Assembly: GCA_013433145.1 (NCBI GenBank)
Contig: CM024176.1
Coordinates: 4,088,849 to 4,152,848, forward strand
Reading direction: 5' to 3'
From: Ascaris suum
Lineage: Eukaryota > Nematoda > Chromadorea > Rhabditida > Ascarididae
Length of the DNA stretch: 64,000 bases
The number at the start of each line of letters is the position of its first letter. Position 1 is the first letter of the stretch. Both the position numbers and the translations under genes were made by a program. Under the pieces are notes generated by a model. It did not search any database, was not told where the DNA came from, and was given only the letters and a program-made list of their open reading frames with translations. Positions 39,001 through 49,243 of the stretch are shown here, piece by piece.

Positions 39001-40566
39001 TCGGCGGGTTCCGGTAGCGAGAGTCCTCTCGGATCTACTAGCCCATCACTGGACCTTGATGACAACGTTAGCAGCCTCTCGACCGCTAGCTGGAGCACTT
39101 TCGCTAGCAACTGTCAAAATGCACCTGTACGTTTTTTCTTGTTTATCTTCATTTCCATGTGCTGTCATTTTTTTACATAGTAAGCTACAAAAAAATTTTT
39201 TTACGAGTATTGGTCAGTAGTGGTTATTTTAGAGGACCTGTTTTAGCTGTGGTAGATTATTTGCATGGTTTTATCTTGCATGGTTGATCAAAACCTCTTA
39301 GCTGAGCAGTTAATATTAACTGCTCAGCTAAGAGGTTTTGCCGCTCATCTGTACAACCATTAGCGCGTTCGTTACATTCGTTAGAGCATTTTAACATATG
39401 CTACATATGTTAAAACTTCTTTCCAGAACAGTATATGCTATATAACATGCCATGTTAGGAAACGGGATAAAAACAACTCGTGAGCCAGAAATCTGTTAGG
39501 TAGGTACACTTCCTGTTGGATCTTATCTCGTTTTTCAAGAGGAGGTCAGTTGTATCCACAAATATTTTCAAATTGCTTTGGTAACAATGTGGGTAGAATA
39601 GTAGTTCCAGTGTAAATGAACTAACAATTCATGTCTCCGGATATTGCCTACGATTTTTTGGAAGAGAGGACGGGTTTGTTTATGAATGAGAAGATGAGAA
39701 GCGTCGTGCTGAAGTATCATCGAAAATGCAGTGGAATGAGATGTGCGATTCTTTGGCCTCAGAGCTGAAGTTTATTTACTTACTAAGTCTTTTTGGAGCT
39801 CTGTGAGTCTTGATTTCTTATTTAAAGGATAACAAAACTGAAGGACGACCCATAACTGTGCCTTGATTCGTGCGTTTTTAGACAGAATAGTAATTGAATT
39901 GATAGAACGAGCATAATATGAAATAGTCGAGATGAATGGACATTGTGTCTCAAAGATGTTTGATGCACATTGAGCTACATTCATTCGGTGACTTCCAAGT
40001 CGATTAGAAAATAGTGTACTTATCGGCTGTGCGCTTTAGTCCAGTTCAGCTTAAAGCAGTATTCATCAACTGATGGCCTCAAGTTCACGCATTAGAACGT
40101 TCTGCCTCAACTTTCCTCGTAGCATTGATGCTGAAGCAGTAAATATTTGGTATCCGTTATATTATATTGCAGTGCATGTGCAATACTGCATTAAGAGTAT
40201 CAGCTAAATCGTGTTTTAAAAACTCGATTTGCGTTTTATTTCAATTAAACTTTGCCAGTTAGTATGCTCATTTCTAAGTCTTTCTGAATGGATTTTATGG
40301 TATTGCAGGGTTCCTACTTCAATTGGCCTTCAGTGACTTTGAATGGCTTCGATATGCTGAGTGGAACAACGTTGAATCCCTCGTCATCTTGGAATGGTGC
40401 CTATACGAGTGATTTGGACACAATTGGCCTGTTGAATGATTTTTTGGGATGGAACCTGGAGGATATTCCACCACCAAATCCGAATCCACCATCAACCGAG
40501 AGTGTACCTCGAACTCGATTGCCGGTATTTGCACAGATCAGTAACGCATCCTCGGCATCCTCATGA
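35929..40566 (+). CDS. TIS11/tristetraprolin-like tandem CCCH zinc-finger protein, five exons
   Basis: Exons are 35929-36043, 36235-36349, 38363-38545, 38880-39126 and 40309-40566. Spliced length is 918 nt, giving 305 residues plus TGA, and every phase closes. Finger 1 uses C63, C72, C78 and H82; finger 2 uses C101, C110, C116 and H120. Both have C-X8-C-X5-C-X3-H spacing with an 18-residue linker, and each is led by a YKT motif (LYKTELC, KYKTAYC). This is the diagnostic layout of the TTP/ZFP36 family, whose known members bind UAUUUAU-type AU-rich elements in cytoplasmic mRNAs and promote deadenylation. A Ser/Gly-rich region follows, then a Pro-rich stretch. The C-terminus has [11 protein letters not shown] at residues 288-298, resembling the family's CNOT1-binding motif. 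The ATG lies directly after TTTTAG, so it may follow a trans-splice site or an upstream coding exon. Family assignment is firm; the start and the exon 4 acceptor are less certain. Confidence 0.9.
36235..36349 (+). CDS. Zinc-finger gene exon 2 (first part of finger 1)
   Basis: The acceptor is TTGCTTTAG at 36226-36234 and the donor is GACAG|GTTTGC at 36350. It carries LYKTELC and the first two cysteines of finger 1 (C63, C72). The intron falls inside the Arg77 codon, just before the third cysteine. A 21-nt T run starts 12 nt into the intron. Confidence 0.9.
36362..36382. repeat. T21 homopolymer
   Basis: Starts 12 nt after the exon 2 donor of the zinc-finger gene. A T15 run also occurs at 27748-27762. 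Confidence 0.95.
37180..37193. repeat. G14 homopolymer
   Basis: A G run in the 2-kb intron 2 of the zinc-finger gene, followed by about 70 bp of G/A-rich sequence. Confidence 0.95.
38363..38545 (+). CDS. Zinc-finger gene exon 3 (end of finger 1, linker, finger 2)
   Basis: The acceptor is CATTTCAG at 38355-38362 and the donor is TTCAG|GTATCT at 38546. The first base completes Arg77; C78 and H82 then finish finger 1. The 18-residue linker and all of finger 2 follow. The finger 2 tail RCHFIH matches the family closely. The exon ends in phase 2. Confidence 0.92.
38661..38730 (+). CDS. Possible alternative last exon of the zinc-finger gene
   Basis: The acceptor TTTCTACTGCAG ends at 38660. Entered in phase 2 from exon 3 (ending 38545), the frame gives 23 acidic residues and stops at TGA 38728-38730. 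The acceptor is stronger than either one for exon 4. Its use would keep both zinc fingers and drop the Ser-rich tail and the CNOT1-like motif. Confidence 0.35.
38771..38831 (+). other. Degenerate tRNA-like sequence
   Basis: An A-box-like GTAGCTCACTT...TTTAGAGC and a B-box-like AGTTCGGATTC are correctly ordered. The acceptor and T stems do not pair, so this is a tRNA remnant or SINE head rather than a working gene. It lies in intron 3 of the zinc-finger gene. Confidence 0.35.
38880..39126 (+). CDS. Zinc-finger gene exon 4 (Ser/Gly-rich region)
   Basis: The open frame runs from 38830 to the donor CCT|GTACGT at 39127. Two acceptors keep phase: TATTTTGAG ending 38879 (used here) and one ending 38840 that would add 13 codons. 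The product is rich in Ser, Gly, Thr and Pro, with clusters such as [14 protein letters not shown]. Family members have phosphorylated low-complexity tails in this position. A strong cryptic donor (GCC|GTAAGTGG) lies at 38943 inside the exon. Confidence 0.75.
39289..39340. repeat. 52-bp perfect palindrome
   Basis: Two 26-nt arms meet with no spacer at 39314/39315 (centre TTAATATTAA) and are exact reverse complements, from CAAAACCTC to GAGGTTTTG. It lies in the last intron of the zinc-finger gene. I see no flanking target-site duplication. Confidence 0.95.
39389..39415. repeat. Short hairpin, 12-bp arms
   Basis: Arms TTTTAACATATG and CATATGTTAAAA are separated by CTA, about 50 bp after the 52-bp palindrome and in the same intron. 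Confidence 0.9.
40309..40566 (+). CDS. Zinc-finger gene exon 5 (C-terminus with CNOT1-binding-like motif)
   Basis: The acceptor is GGTATTGCAG at 40299-40308, phase 0. The exon encodes an aromatic/Ser-rich stretch, a Pro-rich segment (PPPNPNPPS) and the terminal [11 protein letters not shown] motif, and stops at TGA 40564-40566. Conservation of the extreme C-terminus supports this as the true last exon. Confidence 0.88.
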   Translation, partial: GSYFNWPSVTLNGFDMLSGTTLNPSSSWNGAYTSDLDTIGLLNDFLGWNLEDIPPPNPNPPSTESVPRTRLPVFAQISNASSASS

Positions 40567-41683
40567 ATATAAAACCTAGCTAGCGTTTTCATTCTACCGC
40601 CCTCTCGTTCTTCCACTCTTCCCTTTACATCTACCCTAGTTGCCTGTATTCGTCTACCTACGGGAATGCGGAAGATGAAACGTCAACTCTTCGTTTTTTA
40701 AGGTTGCAGCTAGGTGAACGTGATTACAATCCACATAAACCGATCGCGTTCAGTGTGCAACTTCGAAGGTCTAGGTGAGAAATTAGAGGGGAGTAATGCG
40801 CTTTTTCCAGCAACTGGTGCCCAGCTGATTACTGCTTTACTTTAAAAGTTTTCTATAAGCATCATTCTCCTATTATCTAATGGTGCGTAACTTGCATGCT
40901 ACTTTTTATATTATTATATTTTTATTCCATTGTATTCTAAATAACGACGCGCCCGGTCGGTCTGCCTTGTTATAAAAGCATTATCAGCACTTCTTTAATT
41001 TCGCAAATATTTTTTAAGTGTTATATTTTATTCTTCTGTAGTTGTGCGTTTTATCATGAATTCTTTCAAACCTCTACCTGAATTGTATATTTAGCCCACC
41101 CACATATACACACATCGTTTTTGAGTGCCTTTTTATGTTGAACATTTTCATAGATTTTTTTTTCATATATTGCATACTCAGTCGTGTAATTTTAATGCTT
41201 AATCGTTCTTCTCCCAAGTTTTTATCAACCTGTCATTTTTTGTCTCATTCACATCCGGTTTTTTGCACGTATACTTTCTGTTGTTTATGCTTTTGAGTTG
41301 ATGAATGACTGATTGCTTCCGCATTTGAGAACATTCGACTAGTATTGCTCGATTCTTAATATCTGCATGGGACGTGCTGAAATTTTTTTGAAAACCCTCT
41401 TGTGACGATCTAGAAAAAGGTTGCGTTTTTTGGCTTAGCTAGCTGATTTGAGGTCTAGGGGTCGGTCCATACATGTTGCACATACTTTATACGAGTAAAC
41501 TCTCTTTATGCAGTCGAACCTCCCAATTTTTTAGAACTACGATCGATGGATTTAAATCACTCGATGTCAATCTTTTCAAAGAATAACCTTTATGAGACCA
41601 AAGGCTTCTAATCAAAACCGCTGGCGTACGGGAGTTCCAATAGGGGTCCGTCGATGGAATGGAGTAGATATCAAGGATACCGT

Positions 41684-41782
<99 letters not shown>

Positions 41783-41875
41783 GATATAAATCTAAATTTA
41801 CATTGCACGAATAACTCTCAAAATTAAAAATACTTGCGCACTTGAAGTCACTCGGTTGATGAGTGGAATAATAAA
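40567..41875 (+). other. Region after the zinc-finger stop codon: likely 3'UTR and flank
   Basis: No convincing coding frame is seen. The first canonical AATAAA I find after the stop is at 41870-41875, beyond a TA array, so the transcript may use a variant signal earlier. Only scattered single ATTTA pentamers are present (for example near 41088 and 41549), so there is no strong AU-rich element suggesting self-regulation. Confidence 0.4.
41688..41781. repeat. (TA)n microsatellite, 94 bp
   Basis: Uninterrupted TA dinucleotides about 1.1 kb after the zinc-finger stop codon. Confidence 0.97.
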
Positions 41876-42615
41876 GGTTGCATATAGCTTATTTTGCTTG
41901 AAACATTTTTGAAGTTTTTTTGTTAAATTCAAGACTTTTAGCTTTCACTCCAAAACTTCTTTCCTCTGACGTGCTGCATAAAACAGCTATCAGTCATGGA
42001 ATCGACGTGGCGTTAGTGTTGAGCTGTATATCTAGTGGTGCTTCGTTTGAACATTGCATTTGATGAACCTATACGATAACTGAGCTGTTTAGTTGCTTTC
42101 TGTTGAGTGTTTGCAATCGAAGTGCTTTCATAATTTATTATATTTTCACTCACTCAGTTGTCGTATATTTGGCAGTTTCTCCAATAGATCGTGCAATTGG
42201 GGGATCGGCTGTTCGTCATGTAATTCTTTCGCCAGCATCTTTCTTGACGGTTTCTTGTACCTTTCATTTCTTTTACCTGTTCTATTCTTCTCTCCATCAA
42301 CCCTTCCCACTGCCTTTCCCTATGCACGAAGGTCGCCTTCACAACTTATATCCGTCCACCTCCATTACCTATATCATTACGATCCATTAATGCCACATCT
42401 ACCATATGATGCGCGCAACCATCGGTTTGCACAATTACTAACCAGATTTTCCGCAAATTTTTGAGAAGAGTGGAATCAAAGTAGGGCTGATTGCAGTTTG
42501 GTGAAACTGCCTTGAAAGTATCATTCTTCACAAGTTGCTGTCTCAGAAACTTGGTTTTTTACATGTCCTGTATGTTACCTTTATTGCCTTTGTATTTTTT
42601 ATTCTTCTCCTCTAG

Positions 42616-42759
42616 TAATGGGAAGTCGGAGAGAAATGAGAGGGCTCCAGAGACTTGGTTATTGCCAGTCACGGATTTAATTACTCTGACGAGAAGGAGG
42701 AGGTTCGAACAACAATTTCATTTATGGGATCGGTCGTTGTTTTTGTGTAGAAATAAGGT
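42616..42759 (+). CDS. Weak candidate exon, charged product
   Basis: The acceptor is TTCTTCTCCTCTAG, the donor is AATAAG|GTGATT at 42760, and the frame lies in a 117-codon open stretch. It encodes about 47 residues with charged clusters (SERNER, TRRRRFEQQ). An ATG in another frame begins 2 nt after the acceptor and gives only 20 codons. No family is recognised. Confidence 0.2.
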
Positions 42760-45337
42760 GATTTCTATATTTGAACCTTTTCTGCCCTTCGATATCGACT
42801 TCATTTGCAAAAATTTTGAGCGCCTTATTCCTTGTCATCAATGAGACCTCTAATGTTATGACGACAATTTTCCTTCTTTCTTATAGCCATCATTGTCATT
42901 CTCTTAGAACGTACATCTAATGAATAGTTATCTTGGGGAACTTCTTTCGTTTCCTATATTATATGAGGGAAAAAAAGACAGAAATAAGGAAGTTTGGCAG
43001 GTTTTTCAATTTTGGTATTACTAACGATTTTATATATTTATTTTTTGATGGTTAATAGTAATATCTCCGATTTACATTAATTACGCTAGTGATCGATATT
43101 GCTAGTACTAAATATAGTCTTTTTTAATATGGCAATTAGTCTTCTAATCAGATGGTGAAAAGCTCGATGTGATCACCATTAGATTTAAAAGCGACCGGAT
43201 AACGGCAGAGTATATCCATCAATTTTTGGTGAAGAATGATTTTCAAATCAGTAAAAATTTGCAAATTGTTTTATTTGTTGTTTTCTACATTTATTACTGT
43301 ATTATTTTTTCATTCATTATTTAACAAGAATAATATATATTTTTATATATATATATTTTTTAATGCATTATCCTTAGAGTGCATTTACGTTGTACAGTGT
43401 GCATTTATAGTGAGATGAATTGGAGACGCGAATATTTATCGGAATTTTCTCTTATTCTCACTAATAATTCGTCATTGATAGTGTTGCTATGTTATTGCGT
43501 TTTTTTTTTTCGGTCATCTTGCAACGCGAGCATTTATTTGCTTAGAAATACGCACATATTAATTTATTCAATCGTTCATTCACATCAGCATATTTACTGG
43601 AATACGTATTTGCGGTGTTGGTGGAAGAGGATTGAAGGGGGTGTTATTGGTTAGATATTGTTCTCTTGGGCTATTTCTTTTTGAATCAAAAGTTGATATT
43701 GTAAATTGTTTCTTTTTTTCCCTGAATAGAGCAGTATGCAATATTCGAATGTGAATTCCTGAAGCAAAGTTTTTGCTGGATTCTCTCTGCGTATCCTTGA
43801 TGAGTTGCCCATTGTTTCGTTTACGGACTTCAGTCATCCTCTAACACGGCATGGTCTATAAGCTAAATTCTGCCTCCACAGTTATGCTTTATTCGTCCTC
43901 ATAATGTGGAATTGCGTTGAACCATCCGGTCATATACCTTTCCAAAAACGAACTCATATCTGTTCATCGTTAACGCTTCGAGGTGGGCAGCAGAGATGAG
44001 CATCTTTCGTCGCATATCCGCTAATCATTTGAATTTGAAGCGTAGAATGCTTCATTGTTAAGCGTATATTGTACCATGCTGAAAGTTGCCTCTATCAACA
44101 TCTTTCGTTAAGTGAATGACTTTCGAATTATTATTGTACGATATTCTAATACATTCAAAAAAAAATTTGCTTTATATTGTATCAAAATTTGTCTATAGTA
44201 CTTTTTTTTTGAAACACCAGTGAGTTTAAAGGTCATTTGTTTGTTTATTTGTTTTTTTTTTCTTCAATTCATATGCGCTTTCATTTGTTCGCTCGTTTTA
44301 TCTTGTTTATATATGCCCATCTTTTATATTTAGAAGCGCCTAGTTGTTTTTTTTTTCGCATCATATAATCACCTATAAGAATCATGTATATGCATTATTA
44401 TTTTTAAATATTAAATTCATTATGAAGATTTTTCTATATGCTACTAAGTAGTGATAAAGGAAAATATTTGAGTGGTTCTCTATGCTGTATGCATATCAGA
44501 AATATGCGATTATTTTTATATGAAAGTCATACTCATGCAAAAATTCCAAAAGAGAACCGAGGAGAAAATATCGGCAGTACGCGATGCTGAATTAACACAA
44601 ACAGTCCGTGCATGCAGACAAGTAATAGTTTCAAAATAATGAGTTGCAGTGGCGGGTGATATGACCTTCCCATTAATTTTATCGAGTATTACTCTTTATA
44701 GCACTTCGGATTGGAAGTGCTTTCCTGTTTCGTCACAAAGTGCAAATGCTTGTCGAAGTCTCGACACATTTAAAGAGAAATTATACGCCTTCTCTGGGAA
44801 GAGAATGAGCGGAATGGCGTTGAAGAGCTCCATTTTCTTTGATGGGTTCAGCTTTTTCTTTGGTGTTTCCGTGTCAAGAATGCATAACTAAAAACGGGTA
44901 AATTCAAAATGAGAAAGCACAAAGAACTGATTACTTTCATTTGAGGATGCTGGACGAACAACAAGTTTCTTGTACGTTTACTGCGTGGAAACCTGAGGAT
45001 ATAGTTCATTATTGTTTTTAAAAAAACAGATTTTGTACTAAATGTATTGTTTTCAACATCGGTGAGTTTGTTATTCCAGTAATTTCCGTTTCTCTTCATC
45101 TTAAATTTAATGGATTTCTAAGTGAAAAAGAGAAAGGAAGCGAATAGAGAAATTTCGTAATGACTGGAGTCAGCAAACGGCTCATTATGTCTTGACAGAC
45201 TAATCGAAACTAGTCTCGAGAGTCCGCAGATTAGTCTAATCGCTAATTGGCCCGTTATTGTGAATAAAATCGACATCGGGGAAAGAGATATGTGGCAACT
45301 GAATGTTGTTCTCGAGTGCAAATACACAACAATGTAG

Positions 45338-45471
45338 CTTCAAAGAACGCGTCAACGTTCTTGCCGTGTTGTTCGTGCGTTCTTCAGAACATTGATTTAC
45401 AAAACTTTCCTGGATGGAAAGCCTTCTTTGAGCCTACAGTCGTCTCTTCGCTTGATCGGCCATTAAATCAG
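45338..45471 (+). CDS. Weak candidate exon
   Basis: The acceptor is CAACAATGTAG and the donor is TTAAATCA|GTAAGG. The open frame of about 44 codons has several Cys and aromatic residues and meets a stop exactly at the donor. No family is recognised and the acceptor is poor. Confidence 0.18.
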
Positions 45472-48400
45472 TAAGGCAAACTGCATGACGTTTGATTCGA
45501 TATATTTTCTATTTCATTCACCAGTTTGTGGATCAGTCTGCAATGCCATGTCATTTGAAAGCAATTTGTTGGTTCCATCTCTCTTCTCTTCTCTTTCCTC
45601 TTCTTTCACTGTCTTTTTCATCGCTGTCTTTGAAATCAGCTACATTCACAATCAAAAACGTCTTATTTTATCTCATGTTACATTTACGAAGAAAATTATA
45701 TTTTAAAAAATTGGACGTTGATACGAGTATGTCTTAGAAGAAACTTAAAATTATAGAAAAACGTGTTGCAAAAAGCGATGGTAACTTTACTGCTAACTCT
45801 TTACTATGTACAAATAATGAAAGTAAATACGAGAATGCGAGTCAATAAAGTAGACAGAGTTTAACTAAAGAGGAGAAGCTGATGGCAGTCAAGCAACATA
45901 ACAAGTATTTGATGGGCAAACAATCTCAAGATGAGCAATCCTCAATAAAACGTCGATTCATTCATCCATCTTCAAATTTTCATTCCTCTACCATCGAGTC
46001 ATCAAATAATTTCATAACTAGCTAGCTCATAGTTACGTTGCCGGATCGCCATCAGTTAGGAGAAATTCAACTATTCATCCCATCGAAGACTTCAAGCTAA
46101 CTTGAAAAGCATAGAAAAATATTGTTTATTTCTTATTGCCATGAAATAGAAGACATGAAATTTCAATGCTTGATTCCATCAGAATATTTAAATCGCATTT
46201 CACGTATCGTTTAGAAATTGTTGCAGTCCGATGCTTCCGATCAGCTTTACAACTTTACAATTTAATTTGTACCGTAATTTGCAAATATAAGGACAACTGC
46301 AATAATTACCAAAGTTAAAAGCATGGGACTGGGCAAACGTTGCATTATAAACCTCCAACATGAATCGCATACTGTGAAATAAATAAATTATGATTCATAA
46401 ACTACTAAGTGAAATCAAACCGCAAATCACAAATAAGCAGCTGTTGATGCAGAAGTCAAAAATAAGTACGTCAGAATAAACAAACATATAACATATAACT
46501 TAGATAAGCTATGAACTGCAAATGTGCGATGATATAATATGAGGTGATATTTTACAGAACACAATTGTGTTGCCTTTATTATTCATCACGAGATTATTTG
46601 AAGCTGCATAATTTGCAAAATGTTGTCTCAAGAAAAACAAAAACATGAGCGAAGTGTTTTCCGCAGAACGATGTTGATGAAAATTAGGCTATCCCTATGT
46701 AAACAGTTTCTCTTGAAGCAGCATCGCTTTCTCAACGATCGTTTTCCCGAGCCCACTAATACACGCACCTTTGAAGTGTTTATTTTTTTCTTCACTAGGC
46801 ACATGACGCATTCTCATACGCCAACGAGAGGGAAGTGGGGACGGAAGAGGGGAAGCAACAGAACTATGAAGTTGAAATAAAAGGAAGCAAAATGAAGTGG
46901 AACTGTAAAGTGGAAGGATGGGAAGGTCAGAGAAACATTGCATTTAAAATATAAAGTTAAGAAGTCGTTGATTGTCACATGACGGTTCCACTTCAGAAAG
47001 TGGTACGATAGGAGTGGACATCGTTTTTTACGTGCTACAGTATCCTCTTTGGAAACAAATGAGACAACATACGTTCCGCTTGCATGCTTGCAATTTGTTG
47101 ACTATTCCAAGATCAAAGATCTGTCGACAGACCAACGATCATATGTCACTCCTTGAGCAAAAGAGTATTTCAAAATTGGGATGAAGCAGAGCCAATTTTG
47201 TCAACAAAGGATTGCCTTGTTGTCCACCAATCATTGTGGTCTCACCTATCCCATTAAAATAATTGCAATCCTTTCGTGATTCCGGTTGCGCAGCGAATGT
47301 TAAACATGACCACGAAATACATTATTGCAGCTTCGATTATTATTGCCGCTGCAGATCGAACGCATAATATCATTACCGAATTCTAAAACACACCTCAATA
47401 AACCGTATTGCAAGTCAAATTTTCTTCATCTTTCATCAAAATAGTTAAATTCCTCTTAGTGAGTTTCGTTCGAATGCATAATCCATTTGCTGAATGCCTT
47501 GCTTTTATTCACTATGTGTAGTTATTTTAATTTTCTCACTTAAAAGTTAGTCGCAGTCTATGATTTATCAAGTGGACGGTTGTTGTAACCATCGAAAAGT
47601 TAATAGCTACATGATGTGAACTGCCGTAACCACCCGCCTAAACTGAATGTTGTCAACTAGAACTATTGAAAAGCCTATAAAATAAACCCTCGTTAAGATT
47701 GTTACATCAGACAACGATTCGGATTCTACAGCTGTAATTAATTGCACGATAGCAGATGTTAGGATTCAGCGAAGTCGTAATCGTCTCTAAACAACTTGAA
47801 TATCGTTATGAAACTTATAATTTGAAGAAGAGAAAAGCAAACGACTACTGCTTCGATATGATGATTTCACTGCTACTTCAGAATAATTGCACCTTCTCAT
47901 ACATATTTATCAAATGTTTTCATGCATAATACCTAATATTAATGCCGTATATTGATGACAACAAATGTGTTGATGCTTCAATTATATGAATATGCGAATA
48001 TCACGCCAAGTGAATGAATTTCGCAAAAATACGTAACGCAAATGAACAGTGAACAGTGGTGTCGGGGATGTGATGTTTTAGCAGAGGAAGTGATGAAATA
48101 GTAGACGGGAAATTATCACGACAATGGTCCATCGATCTTATTCTATCAGCTGTTGGGGTTTTCGCATGATTCTTGATCGTATCACTTGATTTAAGAGGGG
48201 TATACATCGTTATAGTTTTAATTTTGCAATTCAGTGGGTTAGTATGGTATAGAAATGAAATAGAAATGAATGGTACAGAAATGAGTGAATTCCTGTGGTA
48301 TAGAAATGAAAATATGAGTGAATTCCTCTCGAAATAACCGCAATTCACTTCTGATGCCCACATTAAATTTACAATGCTTAATTAGAAATGTTCACAATTG

Positions 48401-49203
48401 TTGTAACGTTTCTTATCGACCTAATGGCAATAACTATTAGCGCAAGTGACTTAATAGATTTATTAGAGATAGTTAATTGATGAGATAGTTGACACCTATC
48501 TGTTAATTAAATAGCTAATTTTTCACTTATATGGTTGCGTTTATTTCTAAACTGTGGTTAGAGTACGTAAGTTCGTTCATTAAGAAGAGGAATTTTCAAA
48601 GCAAATATAGTACAGGGAAATGAGATGAATTCATTGATTATGTCATTCGATAAAAAAATCAATTCATTCAATGGGCACTTGAAATAGGGATTGGAAATGG
48701 AAACGAACGTAATTGAAAATTGCCGTGTTGTTCATTTTAGCTTCTCAAAAATACTTAGCAAATCTGCATTGAAAATAAACTATCAAAAGTGACGAAAAGT
48801 AATTATTTCCACAAACTTGCGGCGAATCTGCAAAGACCGATTTTCCAGAAAACTTTTTTGGCTATAAAGTACTGAATTCACCGGAAAGACGATGTACTTC
48901 AACTGAATTTCTCATGAAAGTTCTAATTTTTGGGCAGTGCAATTCTATTGTAATAATGCAACGACGATTGTGGTGCATTAGATGAGCCAGTTCAAGAGAT
49001 ACGCGGAAAGAAATTCTCAATGAAACTGAATGCACAGAAGCTAGCCAAATTCTGGTTAGTGAACAATGCCGTAGTGGCCTTGAAATTGATTGCAAAATCA
49101 GACAATTTTTTTAGTTGTATTCGATTTGAAATATGAAACAATTCCGTGTCCTACAACTCTATATTTGCTATTGTTAGCATGTGATCATGTTATAAGTTTT
49201 TTT

Positions 49204-49207
<4 letters not shown>

Positions 49208-49240
<33 letters not shown>
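49208..49240. repeat. (GA)n microsatellite, 33 bp
   Basis: A pure GA run in otherwise AT-rich non-coding sequence. Confidence 0.95.

Positions 49241-49243
<3 letters not shown>

Noticed and set aside
38542..39110. Minus-strand frames opposite zinc-finger exon 4
   Set aside because: They mirror a well-supported + strand coding exon and have no splice signals of their own.
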